64,000 nt of DNA from Ruminococcus sp. (GCA_015066745.1 SVNW01000010.1:1-64000); one strand, 5' to 3'; shown: positions 38,901 to 45,218, counted from the stretch's first letter. Numbers and translations: made by a program. Notes: generated from the sequence alone by a model not told the origin.

Positions 38901-40673
38901 TACACACTTACAGAAATAACATCACCTGATGGATATACAGTAAATAAAGAAACAATAACTTTTGAGATCTCAGAAGGTAAACTTGTTTCGGGTACAGAAG
39001 TAGAAATGCTTGACAAACCGTCAGAAGTAAAGATAAGCAAGTCTGATATAGCAGGAAGCGAAGTACCAGGTGCGGTTCTTACACTTACACTTGAAAAATC
39101 AGCTAAAACAGCAGGTGCAAACCTCGAAAAATATGTTGATTCAAAAGTTAAACTTGTAGATCAGACAAATAAAAATGTCATCACATGGACAAGTACAAGT
39201 GAACCTATGACATTTGCACAGCTTCCTGATGGTACATATACACTTGAAGAAAGTGTAGCACCTGATGGATATACTATCACAGACAGTATCGAATTTATAG
39301 TTGAAAATGGTGTAGTTCAGTCAGTCAAAGCTACAGTACCGCTTCCAAATGAAAGCAGAGTTGACAGCAACAGCAATACTGTAATAATGGTTGATGAACT
39401 TTCAGAAGTAGCTATAAGCAAAACTGATGTCGCAGGTGATGAACTTCCGGGTGCACTCCTCACTCTCACAGGCGAGAAGAGCCTCGAAAATGTAAAATCA
39501 TCATCAGATGTAGAAGTAAGCGGAAAATCTGTTTCATGGATCAGTGGCGATAAACCTGTAATTCTTTCAGGACTTCCTGACGGCAAATATACTCTTACAG
39601 AAAATCAGGCACCTATCGGTTATGAAATAGCAGAATCAATTACATTTACAATAAAATTTGGTATGGTTGAAGGCATGGCAGAAAATAAGATAGTTATGGT
39701 TGATGAACCTGAAGTGATTGTGACGACAACCACAACAGTAACAACCACTACAACGACTACTACTACAACACCACAGCCAACAACAACTGTAACAACAACG
39801 ACAACAACACCAGTTCCAACAACAACCGTAACAACGACAACAACACCAGTCCCAACAACAACCGTAACAACGACAACAACACCAAAACCGATAACAACCG
39901 TAACAACAACGACAACACCAAAACCGACAACAACTGTAACAACGACAACAACACCAAAACCAACAACAACTGTAACAACAACGACAACACCAAAACCGAC
40001 AACAACCGTGACAACAACGACAACACCAAAACCGACAACAACCGTAACAACGACAACAACACCAAAACCGACAACAACCGTAACAACAACGACAACACCA
40101 AAACCGACAACAACCGTAACAACAACGACAACACCAACTCCGACAACAACAGTAACAACAACAACGACACCGGCTCCGACAACAACTGTAACAACTACAG
40201 ATGACGATTTTAACATATCAATGGGAACATCGTCTGTATTTACAGGTGTAACAGTTACAGATGTTACAAGTGCATTTACAACAGCCGATAATCAGAGTAT
40301 GACTAATACAACAACAGCAACAACTGCCGACAATCAGAGTATGACTAATACAACAACGGCAACAACTGCTGATAATCAGAGTATGACTAATACAACAACT
40401 ACAGAAGGTACAACAGTAACATCTGTAACAGCTGATATCGAAAGTATGACAAATACCACTACATCTGAGACTGTGACAACAACTACTGATACACAAACAG
40501 TTGTAACCACAACAACACCAAAAGTTACAACAACTAAAAAATCCACTACAAAGCCACATTCATCATCAACTCCGAAAACAGGTGATACTGCCGGAATGGG
40601 CGTAGCATTTGTAATGGCAGGTGCGTTTGTATCTATGGTAGTAATGAGAAAAAAGAAGAACAATAACAAATAA
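26901..40673 (+). CDS. Giant sortase-anchored surface protein with choice-of-anchor A domain and about 36 SpaA/Cna-B-like modules
   Basis: This protein has 4,590 residues in one open frame, with ATG after GGAGGG. A signal peptide covers about 1-40 (FFTAMFIVVSALGDCLPVLA). Residues ~70-355 match the choice-of-anchor A domain (NFTIFVKEKFVIP, EGRLAAGGGIVNERGG). About 36 prealbumin-like modules of 85-110 residues follow, counted by the recurring LPDGKYTLEESVAPDGYTI-type strand. Each opens with a Lys (ISKxD) and has the TLEE/TLTE Glu expected for intramolecular Lys-Asp/Asn isopeptide bonds. A long Thr-rich stalk (12-residue TTTVTTTTTPKP units, then ADNQSMTNTTT units) leads to the cell-wall sorting signal STPKTGD, a hydrophobic helix and a basic tail. 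The sorting motif is TPKTG, not LPxTG. The likely role is adhesion to host, substrate or other cells. Large internal DNA duplications are annotated separately. Confidence 0.95.
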   Translation: MKEKTLNIGKSIRKKRFVSFFTAMFIVVSALGDCLPVLAEFASNIDGIEDVTGNAEKNKELLDVENPDDLFLGIAGNFTIFVKEKFVIPEASADIEGRLAAGGGIVNERGGTSTYTVGNKYTGNGATVILGGGTLDRLDIGTPEKNRKFVITSDTDITPETMLVKENTYISDDIVDFDAEFTKLDSLSSSLAEKEVTGTVEQGFWGGVVLRGNNEGLNIFNITEEQWKSIHENKSMISIYVPGDAYKSYVVMNIEGTEIEMPATSISFFDEVHQGPVLVHQDTSTEPNAQLCGNILYNIPQAQSVHYNGSIQGSLLAVNANVSGEEGGHVSGSVIAKSAEKFGIQAGSITFNPPESVIEDSKPVSKISISKIGGDNGAGLSGAVMKITSSVDLSEAGVKSFYAKDVVVEGNTITWTTEFFPAQFTHLPDGEYTITEVSAPKGYELAKPVKFTIVDAKVDGVINKTITITDEIRTPKDVKFSKTDISGKELPGAVLVLSSTSGNELSSFVTEQIKHYNSMANTLTWTTTDTPVVFTDLPDGDYTLEEIDVPAGYMLAEKISFKIIGGSVYYETSTVAEADQNKVDSDTNTVTVVNKVMQLQILKKDENGNPLPGADMAITNTDGTSMVGVVADTEIVVKDTPNEKYVIRWHSTDKPVVFTGLPDGNYTLSEVTAPAGYELFDNVKFKVVNGIAEGFNGNVIEVTDRKTPEASQIYISKTDMSGADEVNGAVLKLTLSGGGKLPAIESSNPTLTSDENSIIFTSQSVPTSIKGLPDGTYVLSESVAPDKYTITGSIEFTIKNGKIEGTTDNAVKMKDELSKITVSKKDISGTKEIAGARLVVTLKEATKTKIGADLGDGTVTVTGGASAVSTSPDSVTFLSGNEPAVITGLPDGKYTLTEITSPDGYTINEETVNFEIINGVVVSGASVQMLDRPSEIKISKTDVAGAEIPGATLTLTLTKPAKTENADLTGTGEPTVEGDPKAVSWVSGTSPKVLTNVPDGEYTLREDQAPLGYEIAEEITFTVVNGKVSEFADNTVIMIDALTPELSEVIISKTDVTGATEVPGAKLTLTGTADLSSVTSDGAITVNSNVITWTSSDKPVKFVGLPDGKYTLEESVAPDGYTITGKVEFELVDGKVQGSESNTVKMINEYSKVTISKQDIAGAELPGAILTLTGEKSLANVTSESEIKVTENSITWTSGKTPTVLTGLPNGKYTLREDQAPLGYEIAEEITFTVVNGKVSEFKDDTIIMTDVLKPEPSEVLISKTDVTGVTEVPGAKLTLTGTADLSSVTSDSEITVDGKVITWTSNDKPVKLTGLPDGKYTLEESVAPDGYTVTGKVEFELVEGKIQGSESNTVKMLDEYSEVTISKKAINGTEELPGATLKVTLLESTKTKDATLENAKVSGGAENVKVSKNEITFVTGTTNAQITMLPDGKYTLTEITSPDGYTVNEETITFEISEGKLVSGTEVEMLDKPSEVKISKTDVAGSEVPGAVLTLTLKKSSKTADATLEKFVTESITLADETNKNAIKWTSGETPTVFAGLPDGEYTLAESVAPDGYTITDSVDFIIKDGKVQAVTATVPHPTESRVDATQNAVIMVDELSKVTISKQDIAGAELPGALLTLTGEKSLANVTSESEIKVTENSITWTSGKTPTVLTGLPNGKYTLREDQAPLGYEIAEEIIFTVVNGKVSEFADNTVIMIDALTPELSEVIISKTDVTGATEVPGAKLTLTGTADLSSVTSDGAITVNSNVITWTSSDKPVKFVGLPDGKYTLEESVAPDGYTITGKVEFELVDGKVQGSESNTVKMINEYSKVTISKQDIAGAELPGAILTLTGEKSLANVTSESEIKVTENSITWTSGKTPTVLTGLPNGKYTLREDQAPLGYEIAEEITFTVVNGKVSEFKDDTIIMTDVLKPEPSEVLISKTDVTGVTEVPGAKLTLTGTADLSSVTSDSEITVDGKVITWTSNDKPVKLTGLPDGKYTLEESVAPDGYTVTGKVEFELVEGKIQGSESNTVKMLDEYSEVTISKKAINGTEELPGATLKVTLLESTKTKDATLENAKVSGGAENVKVSKNEITFVTGTTNAQITMLPDGKYTLTEITSPDGYTVNEETITFEISEGKLVSGTEVEMLDKPSEVKISKTDVAGSEVPGAVLTLTLKKSSKTADATLEKFVTESITLADETNKNAIKWTSGETPTVFAGLPDGEYTLAESVAPDGYTITDSIDFIIKDGKVQAVTATVPHPTESRVDATQNAVIMVDELSETTISKQNVTGKEIPGATLILTGEKPLGNITSETDITVDGNKVTWTSGETPTVLKGLPDGKYTLEESVAPDGYTITDAITFEIENGVPTTENIVMVDELSKVTISKQNVTGAEIPGATLILTGEKPLTDVTSETDIKVDGNKVTWISGETPTVLEGLPDGKYTLEESVAPDGYTITDAITFDIKNGVPTQTNIVMVDELSKVTVSKQDVTGAEIPGATLILTGEKPLTGVKSETALTVAGNTVKWTSGETPTVLEGLPDGKYTLEESVAPDGYTITDAITFEIKNGVPTTEKVVMVDELSKVTISKKDIAGAELPGAILTLTGEKSLADVTSESEIKVTENSITWTSGKTPTVLAGLPDGKYTLREDQAPLGYEIAEEITFTVENGKVTEFADNTVTMTDVPLPEPSEVLISKTDMTGATEVPGAKLTLTGTADLSDVTSDSKITVDGKVITWTSNDKPVKLTGLPDGKYTLEESVAPDGYTVTGKVEFELVEGKIQGSESNTVKMLDEYSEVTISKKAINKTEELPGATLKVTLLESTKTKDATLENAKVSGGAENVKVSKNEITFVSGTTNAQITMLPDGKYTLTEITSPDGYTVNKETITFEISEGKLVSGTEVEMLDKPSEVKISKTDVAGSEVPGAVLTLTLKTPLKTSGATLENAVSDTVKFVDPTGENKKSVTWVSSDKPVVLTGIPDGVYILEESVAPDGYTVTDSISFTVDNGKVQSLASTVSKPGESRVDTATSTVIMVDKMSEVSVSKQDVTGAEIPGATLILTGESDLTDVRSTTEITVDKNKVTWISGETPTVLTGLPDGKYTLEESVAPDGYTITDAITFEVVNGVPTTKEIVMVDELSEIPISKQDVTGREIPGATLILTGEKDLTGVDSISKITIDKNTITWKSTSVPTILKGLPDGKYTLEESVAPDGYTITDAITFEVVNGVPTTGNVVMVDELSKVTVSKQDVTGAEIPGATLVLTGEKYLANIKSNAEITIDRKTITWVSTDTPTILEGLPDGKYTLEESVAPDGYTITDAITFEIKNGVPTQTDIVMVDELSKVTVSKQDVTGVEIPGATLILTGEKPLTNVRSETDLTVEDNKITWTSGKTPTILEGLPDGKYTLEESVAPDGYTITDAITFEIKNGVPTQTDIVMVDELSKVTVSKQDVTGVEIPGATLILTGEKPLTNVRSETDLTVEDNKITWTSGKTPTVLEGLPDGKYTLEESVAPDGYTITDAITFEIKNGVPTQTDIVMVDELSKVTVSKQDVTGVEIPGATLILTGEKPLTGVKSETDLTVEDNKITWTSGKTPTVLEGLPDGKYTLEESVAPDGYTITDAITFDIKNGVPTQTNIVMVDELSKVTVSKQDVTGAEIPGATLILTGEKPLTGVKSETALTIAGNTVKWTSGETPTVLEGLPDGKYTLEESVAPDGYTITDAITFEIKNGVPTTEKVVMVDELSKVTISKKDIAGAELPGAILTLTGEKSLADVTSESEIKVTENSITWTSGKTPTVLAGLPDGKYTLREDQAPLGYEIAEEITFTVENGKVTEFADNTVTMTDVPLPEPSEVLISKTDMTGATEVPGAKLTLTGTADLSDVTSDSKITVDGKVITWTSNDKPVKLTGLPDGKYTLEESVAPDGYTVTGKVEFELVEGKIQGSESNTVKMLDEYSEVTISKKAINKTEELPGATLKVTLLESTKTKDATLENAKVSGGAENVKVSKNEITFVSGTTNAQITMLPDGKYTLTEITSPDGYTVNKETITFEISEGKLVSGTEVEMLDKPSEVKISKSDIAGSEVPGAVLTLTLEKSAKTAGANLEKYVDSKVKLVDQTNKNVITWTSTSEPMTFAQLPDGTYTLEESVAPDGYTITDSIEFIVENGVVQSVKATVPLPNESRVDSNSNTVIMVDELSEVAISKTDVAGDELPGALLTLTGEKSLENVKSSSDVEVSGKSVSWISGDKPVILSGLPDGKYTLTENQAPIGYEIAESITFTIKFGMVEGMAENKIVMVDEPEVIVTTTTTVTTTTTTTTTTPQPTTTVTTTTTTPVPTTTVTTTTTPVPTTTVTTTTTPKPITTVTTTTTPKPTTTVTTTTTPKPTTTVTTTTTPKPTTTVTTTTTPKPTTTVTTTTTPKPTTTVTTTTTPKPTTTVTTTTTPTPTTTVTTTTTPAPTTTVTTTDDDFNISMGTSSVFTGVTVTDVTSAFTTADNQSMTNTTTATTADNQSMTNTTTATTADNQSMTNTTTTEGTTVTSVTADIESMTNTTTSETVTTTTDTQTVVTTTTPKVTTTKKSTTKPHSSSTPKTGDTAGMGVAFVMAGAFVSMVVMRKKKNNNK
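29909..31706 (+). repeat. Internal ~1.8-kb duplication, copy 1 (offset 1,986 bp)
   Basis: This block is nearly identical to 31895-33692. It contains several complete modules, including the PHPTESRVDATQNAV linker. The offset is 1,986 bp, exactly 662 codons, so the frame is kept. Confidence 0.9.
31895..33692 (+). repeat. Internal ~1.8-kb duplication, copy 2
   Basis: This is the second copy of the block at 29909-31706. Only scattered single-base differences are visible, such as GTAGAC/ATAGAC in the DS(V/I)DF strand. Similarity ends where the VDELSE module takes over. Confidence 0.9.
34160..35576 (+). repeat. Internal ~1.4-kb duplication, copy 1 (offset 3,459 bp)
   Basis: The block is nearly identical to 37619-39035. 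The left edge is approximate because neighbouring 300-bp modules are also similar. The right edge falls at the ISK(T/S)D(V/I)AGSEV module. Confidence 0.8.
36240..38040 (+). repeat. Six tandem 300-bp (100-residue) module repeats
   Basis: The phrase GACGAACT(C/T)TC plus AAGGTAACAGTAAGTAA, or a close variant, recurs at 36240, 36540, 36840, 37140, 37440 and 37740, exactly 300 bp apart. The copies at 36840-37739 are almost identical. Confidence 0.93.
37619..39035 (+). repeat. Internal ~1.4-kb duplication, copy 2
   Basis: This is the second copy of the block at 34160-35576, at an offset of 3,459 bp (1,153 codons). The reading frame is preserved. Confidence 0.8.
39721..40195 (+). repeat. 36-bp Thr/Pro stalk repeats
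   Basis: Units encoding TTTVTTTTTPKP repeat about a dozen times with silent changes, mainly ACA/ACG and ACT/ACC. They form the low-complexity wall-spanning stalk. This is protein-coding repeat DNA and not a CRISPR array. Confidence 0.9.
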
Positions 40674-40736
40674 TTGTTGTTAATACTTCTTAAATCGGTA
40701 TACTCATATATGCTAAACCGGTGCATATAAAAAAAC

Positions 40737-40779
40737 AAAAAAACCGTAACACGTAAAAAAATTCGTGTTACGGTTTTTA
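40737..40779 (+). terminator. Terminator of the giant surface-protein gene
   Basis: AAAACCGTAACACG pairs with CGTGTTACGGTTTTT across an A-rich loop. A second palindrome, ATAACCCGTGAAG / CTTCACGGGTTAT, at 40841-40873 lacks a T-run and may serve the converging gene. Confidence 0.88.
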
Positions 40780-40923
40780 TTGTTTTAACTATTTTCAACA
40801 AGAATTCCCCCACCTCTAATGTAGATAGTTATAAAGAAGTATAACCCGTGAAGTTAATCCTTCACGGGTTATTGTAGTCTTTATCTTCTGTAGGCATACC
40901 CGATTTATTTAATGCTAGAAAGT

Positions 40924-42051
40924 TTATTTTTCATCCGAATATTCTATATAAACACCATCTCCGTAATGACGTGAATAGATAGAAAATTGATTCCACGAAT
41001 CTTCTATCTTGTATTCATCCACATCCAACTTCAGGTATTCCTCATATTCACGCAAGTCAACATATTCAGGATAACTAAGAAGAACATATGTTATTGTATG
41101 GTTTTTCTCATTGAGCAACGCATATTCATACTCATAATCCAAACCATCTATTGCAACATATGCCGGCACCGCATAACTTTCCTCATCATACTTAATTCCT
41201 ATTGTTATGCCATCCACCGTACATTCTATTGAAGAAAGTCTCTGTATTTCCGCATCGTAATCTTCTTCATTATATGTTCCTTGTAAAATTATATATCCGT
41301 CTGTATCAAAAAATCCCGTTTTTAAACTGGATACAAATGTCGGATCAATCATATTGGCTGTATCGTCAGGAAATATGAACAATTCACTGATATCACCGCC
41401 ATATTGTTCCAATATCTTAGTTTTATCATATTTTTCTATACCGGCTTGATTATTAAATGGTGCAGTTTCCATAAACAGAACCGGCACAAAAACCAACATA
41501 ATCTTCATTATAAATGATAGTACGCATACTCCGACGATAAGTACGAATATCTTACATCCTTTTACAAATTTCTTTCGTTTCGAATTTTCTTCAAGTAACC
41601 CATTGGTATAAAGCGACAATATTACCATTATAACAAATGCCAGAAAAGAAAATGCATAACATAAAAACGTTCCGATTCCGGGTTTGTAATCAAAACTTTG
41701 CAAACCCAGAACAATGGCCATCAGAACCACACCTACAAGACTAATCCGTCTAACCCAGATTAAAAGCTTACTCTTTTGTTCGACAGCATAATCTGCCATC
41801 TTAACAGCAACCTCTTTCACTTCTTCATTCATCATCTCGCTTTTCCTCGCTCCATCAATAATTTCTTTGATATCAACATTATAAAATTCTGCCAAATCTA
41901 CAAGAATACTCAAATCAGGCATATTGCTCCCGGTTTCCCACCTAGATACCGAACGTCGGGATACATTAAACTGTTCTGCAAGCTGTTCTTGTGTAAAGCC
42001 TTTTTCTTTACGAAGTTCTTTCAGGAATTCTCCGATTTTAATCTGATCCAT
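40924..42051 (-). CDS. Membrane-anchored XRE-family regulator
   Basis: The real start is the ATG at 42051 (MDQIKIGEFL), since AAAGGAGG lies 7 nt upstream; the ORF track extends 14 residues too far. The protein has 375 residues. Residues ~5-60 form an XRE helix-turn-helix (LRKEKGFTQEQLAEQFNVSRRSVSRWE). Three hydrophobic helices follow (LVGVVLMAIVLGL, CYAFSFLAFVIMVIL, IFVLIVGVCVLSFIMKIM). The remaining ~180 residues form an acidic, beta-rich domain, probably extracytoplasmic. It may be a membrane-tethered repressor that responds to an outside signal. No obvious target gene adjoins it. Confidence 0.85.
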   Translation of the reverse strand: MDQIKIGEFLKELRKEKGFTQEQLAEQFNVSRRSVSRWETGSNMPDLSILVDLAEFYNVDIKEIIDGARKSEMMNEEVKEVAVKMADYAVEQKSKLLIWVRRISLVGVVLMAIVLGLQSFDYKPGIGTFLCYAFSFLAFVIMVILSLYTNGLLEENSKRKKFVKGCKIFVLIVGVCVLSFIMKIMLVFVPVLFMETAPFNNQAGIEKYDKTKILEQYGGDISELFIFPDDTANMIDPTFVSSLKTGFFDTDGYIILQGTYNEEDYDAEIQRLSSIECTVDGITIGIKYDEESYAVPAYVAIDGLDYEYEYALLNEKNHTITYVLLSYPEYVDLREYEEYLKLDVDEYKIEDSWNQFSIYSRHYGDGVYIEYSDEK

Positions 42052-42240
42052 TTTCTGACCTCCTTTAAAATCATTGTATCTCCAACCCATCAAAAAGTAC
42101 AGGACACAAAGCGAGCAATTAACTGTTTTTTCAATGAGACACTTAATGTCTCAATTTTATATCTGTTAAGAAAACTCTTAATATATCATTAAGTTAATTA
42201 TAGCAAGTATATAATAAATAATCAATGTCATAAGCAACGT

Positions 42241-42277
42241 AAAGCCGCTTTTGACATTAATATCAAAAGTGGCTTTG
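42241..42277. terminator. Inverted repeat between the XRE and dac genes
   Basis: AAAGCCGCTTTTGA and TCAAAAGTGGCTTT form a 14-bp stem with one mismatch around CATTAATA. It probably terminates the minus-strand dac operon. Confidence 0.65.
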
Positions 42278-42320
42278 TAATACTTCTATATCGTTACCTG
42301 TCTTAAGGTGGGGGAGGATG

Positions 42321-43415
42321 TCACGAAACCATAGTGGTGATCGTAGTAGTTTGAGTTTGTTCTGTAACAGGTTCTTCGATTTTTATTTTATCGGGTTCAG
42401 TTTCAGAATATAAGAGGTTTGCAGCATCAATATATCTTTGTCTTACAGAGCCTGCTTTCATTATTACAGCAACAAGCTTCTTTCCGTTATGGTCAGCAGT
42501 AGCAACCATACAATAACCTGCTTCATCAGTAAATCCGGTTTTGAGTCCGTCGGCAAAAGGAACATAATATTCACTGTCAGGTACTATAAGGCTGTTTCCG
42601 TTACTCCAGAAAAATTCTTCTCCGCTTTCGATATTTATGTGATGGTACTTAGCAGAAGATATCTCGGCTATAAGCGGTATCTCGGCAGATTTTAAGGCTA
42701 TTCTCAGAAGGTCTTCGGCTGTTGTGTAGTGATACAGATCGTGATAACCGTCGGGGTTGCAGAAATGTGTATTTTCCGCTCCTATTTCCGTTGCTGTTTC
42801 ATTCATAAGATTACAGAAATATTTTACAGCGTCCTCGTCAGTCATAGCAGGATCTTCTGATACATATCTTGCAGTATTAACAGCTATTGCATATGCTGCA
42901 TCATTTCCGGACGGGAGCATCAGAGCATATACCGCATCTTTTAATGATATAACATTTCCCTGACTCAGATATGCAATGCTGGAATCGGGTTTTATCAGAG
43001 TTATCTCTGTACCTACAGTTATGATGTAATCTTCAGGCAGATATTTTAAAGCCACATAGGCAGTCATTATCTTTGTAGTGCTTGCCGGAAAACTTATTTT
43101 ATCTTTATTTTTAGAAAACAATACGGTGTTTGAAGAAACGTCATATAGAATTGCCACTTCGGAACGTATATCATCATTAGTAAGTATATTGCTGTTTTTA
43201 TAATCAAAATTTATTCCGGGTTTTTGGGGCTGTGTAGTGGTTTCTTCGGAAATTGTTGTTTTTGACGGCTGATTTTTTACTGTCTGTTTTTCATTTGATT
43301 TATTGTTTTTTGACTTGATCATAAACGGTACAAAGCACAAGGCAAATATCACCAGAAATATGAGCATGAACGTTGATTCGCTGTTGTTCTTTTTATTATA
43401 TTTTCCTGTGTTCAA
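42321..43415 (-). CDS. D-alanyl-D-alanine carboxypeptidase (S11, DacA-like)
   Basis: This 364-residue membrane-anchored penicillin-binding protein probably trims the terminal D-Ala of peptidoglycan stem peptides. The TTG start at 43415 follows AAAGGAGAT at 8 nt. An N-terminal membrane helix (FMLIFLVIFALCFVPFMI) is followed by a Lys/Thr-rich spacer. The catalytic motifs are S112-T-T-K115 (FPASTTKIM), SGN in LPSGNDAAYA, and KTG in ADGLKTGFTDEAG. It lacks the long C-terminal beta domain of PBP5 and ends in a Thr-rich tail (EEPVTEQTQTTTITT). It is the second gene of an operon, 22 bp after the CPBP protease gene. Confidence 0.92.
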   Translation of the reverse strand: MNTGKYNKKNNSESTFMLIFLVIFALCFVPFMIKSKNNKSNEKQTVKNQPSKTTISEETTTQPQKPGINFDYKNSNILTNDDIRSEVAILYDVSSNTVLFSKNKDKISFPASTTKIMTAYVALKYLPEDYIITVGTEITLIKPDSSIAYLSQGNVISLKDAVYALMLPSGNDAAYAIAVNTARYVSEDPAMTDEDAVKYFCNLMNETATEIGAENTHFCNPDGYHDLYHYTTAEDLLRIALKSAEIPLIAEISSAKYHHINIESGEEFFWSNGNSLIVPDSEYYVPFADGLKTGFTDEAGYCMVATADHNGKKLVAVIMKAGSVRQRYIDAANLLYSETEPDKIKIEEPVTEQTQTTTITTMVS

Positions 43416-43437
43416 AATTGGTATCTCCTTTTGGTGG

Positions 43438-44568
43438 TTATATTATGGAATAAAACATCATGAAGATGTATAGAATAATGAGCAGATATATTGTAAATGT
43501 TCTGAAAATCAGCTTTGTAGAGCGATTTTTCTGAGGTTTTGTCGATTTTGGAAGTGGTTCCTTGAAAAATGAGTATATTGCAAAAAAACCTCCGCTTATA
43601 AAAGTTATAAAAGTCCATATCTGCGTAGCAAAAATATTTGAGTTAAAGAAAATATCGCCATATGCCAATATTATTGTGTTGCAAATATTTACAGTGACAT
43701 GCATTATGACAGAATGTGTAAGAGTTCCGTATTTGTTTGTTATTTTACAAAGCAGTACTGACATCATAAAGCATGGTATTATTTCAATAAATTGTCCGCA
43801 TGAAAGCGCACAAAGAAGTGAAGTAAATATGATTCCGAACCGTTGTCCTGCCCGTGACATATTTTTCAGTACCAGACCTCTGAATATAAATCCTTCGCAA
43901 ACCGGAACAATAATGCATGTATACATAGCAATCAGTAATGACTGAGGGATATTGTCGGTAAATATCGGTCTTGGATTTTTAAATATACCTGGAAAAAATG
44001 TTGCAGTAAGATACATCAGATTGTATACAGATGTTAAAAATATTCCGGTCATGAAAAATGAAATTATTTCAGAAGTGCGTGCGCTGTGGTTGTTTCTGAA
44101 AAAAGAACTTGTTTTCAGAGCAGAGTATCGGCAACCGACCTTAAAAACAAATGCGGAAGAAATTATTGCTGATATTGATAACAAACCGTATTTTACAGAA
44201 TTATCGCAAATAAACTGTCTGAAAAATCCTGAGATCGAATTTTTACTGTGATATAGCGAACCGGTGTACATCAGGATTAAAACATAGAAAATAAGATAAA
44301 GTATAGTTTTGATAAGTACACCTGATATAAGCAGTGTCCCTGAAAGACTGTAAAAATATCTGAGTCTGGAAGATTCATAACGTGACGGCTTTATAGAAAG
44401 CGGATCGTTCCTGAAGAAAAACGTCGGTATTACATGGGAATAACTCTCGTTGTATGAAGAATATTCAGAATCGTTACAAAAAGGATTTTTTTCTGTCGGC
44501 GTATCTTCATAATCACTAAAAATGTCAGTTTTCAGAGTCTGATCTTCAAATAAAAAATTTTCATTCAC
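43438..44568 (-). CDS. CPBP-family intramembrane metalloprotease
   Basis: This 376-residue polytopic membrane protein has a cytoplasmic N-terminus of about 70 residues and about eight hydrophobic segments. The CPBP/Abi core is visible as VCEGFIFRGLVLKNM, a variant of the EExxxR motif with Cys in place of the first Glu. It is followed by the FxxxH-like stretch (ALSCGQFIEIIPCFM) and SVIMHVTVNICN, where His probably binds the metal. The Cys for Glu change could affect activity. It lies upstream of the D,D-carboxypeptidase in one operon. Substrate is unknown; relatives act on peptides or prenylated proteins. Confidence 0.85.
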   Translation of the reverse strand: MNENFLFEDQTLKTDIFSDYEDTPTEKNPFCNDSEYSSYNESYSHVIPTFFFRNDPLSIKPSRYESSRLRYFYSLSGTLLISGVLIKTILYLIFYVLILMYTGSLYHSKNSISGFFRQFICDNSVKYGLLSISAIISSAFVFKVGCRYSALKTSSFFRNNHSARTSEIISFFMTGIFLTSVYNLMYLTATFFPGIFKNPRPIFTDNIPQSLLIAMYTCIIVPVCEGFIFRGLVLKNMSRAGQRFGIIFTSLLCALSCGQFIEIIPCFMMSVLLCKITNKYGTLTHSVIMHVTVNICNTIILAYGDIFFNSNIFATQIWTFITFISGGFFAIYSFFKEPLPKSTKPQKNRSTKLIFRTFTIYLLIILYIFMMFYSII

Positions 44569-44718
44569 AACTTCATCTCCTTTACTGATTTTTAAAATTC
44601 ACATACACTTTAATTATAACATTTTATTGCTTTTGTGTCCAGAAAAATTTAAACGATATTATTCGTGGGATATGTATAAAAAGATATGAAGAACTTTACT
44701 GTTTAGTTGAAAAAAATA

Positions 44719-44747
44719 TGGACATTAATTTCTTTTTGTGATATAAT
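44719..44747 (+). promoter_or_regulatory. Promoter of the NUDIX gene
   Basis: TGGACA (44719) and TATAAT (44742) have a 17-bp spacing, about 55 bp before the start codon. Confidence 0.6.
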
Positions 44748-44801
44748 AAACTCAGTTAAGTTAAAACGCTCCGTATATATTTGCAGAAAGGAATATAATT
44801 T

Positions 44802-45218
44802 ATGCTTTATGAAAAATCATGCGGTGGAGTGGTGTATCGTAAATCACACGGAAACCTGGAAATACTGCTTATTAAACATATAAACAGCGGTCACTGGTCT
44901 TTTCCCAAAGGGCATATAGAGGCAAATGAAACAGAGCAGGAAACAGCTTTAAGAGAGATAAAAGAAGAAACAGGGATAGATGTTGTACTTGACCCGTCAT
45001 TTCGTGAAACAGTACATTATTCACCCAAAAAGGATACAAATAAAGAGGTTGTCTATTTTCTTGCCAAGCCCAAACAGTTTGAGATAATACCTCAGGAAGA
45101 GGAAATCGCAGATGCACGTTGGGTAGAGATAAATCATGCGTGTACCATACTCACATATGAAAATGACCGTATGGTTGTCGGAAAAGTAAGAAATGCAATA
45201 AAAGATATAATTTTCTGA
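44802..45218 (+). CDS. NUDIX hydrolase (Ap4A hydrolase-like)
   Basis: This 138-residue cytoplasmic protein carries a complete Nudix box, GHIEANETEQETALREIKEETGIDV, matching Gx5Ex7REUxEExGU. The N-terminal CGGVVYRKSHGNLEILLIK and WSFPKGH are typical of bis(5'-nucleosyl)-tetraphosphatase-like members. The exact substrate is not decided by sequence. It is a single gene with its own promoter. Confidence 0.92.
   Translation: MLYEKSCGGVVYRKSHGNLEILLIKHINSGHWSFPKGHIEANETEQETALREIKEETGIDVVLDPSFRETVHYSPKKDTNKEVVYFLAKPKQFEIIPQEEEIADARWVEINHACTILTYENDRMVVGKVRNAIKDIIF

Noticed and set aside
29921-39586. Very long minus-strand ORFs (up to 1,146 aa) opposite the giant surface gene
   Set aside because: They are antisense shadows of the repetitive SpaA modules. 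Each repeats with the modules, has no ribosome-binding site, and is low-complexity Ser/Val/Pro-rich.
36240-40195. Regular 300-bp and 36-bp repeats that could suggest a CRISPR array
   Set aside because: They are in-frame coding repeats of one protein, without unique spacers or cas genes.
39620-40216. Minus-strand Val-rich ORF of 198 aa
   Set aside because: It is the reverse complement of ACA/ACN threonine codons in the stalk and simply reads as Val-Val-Thr-Val.
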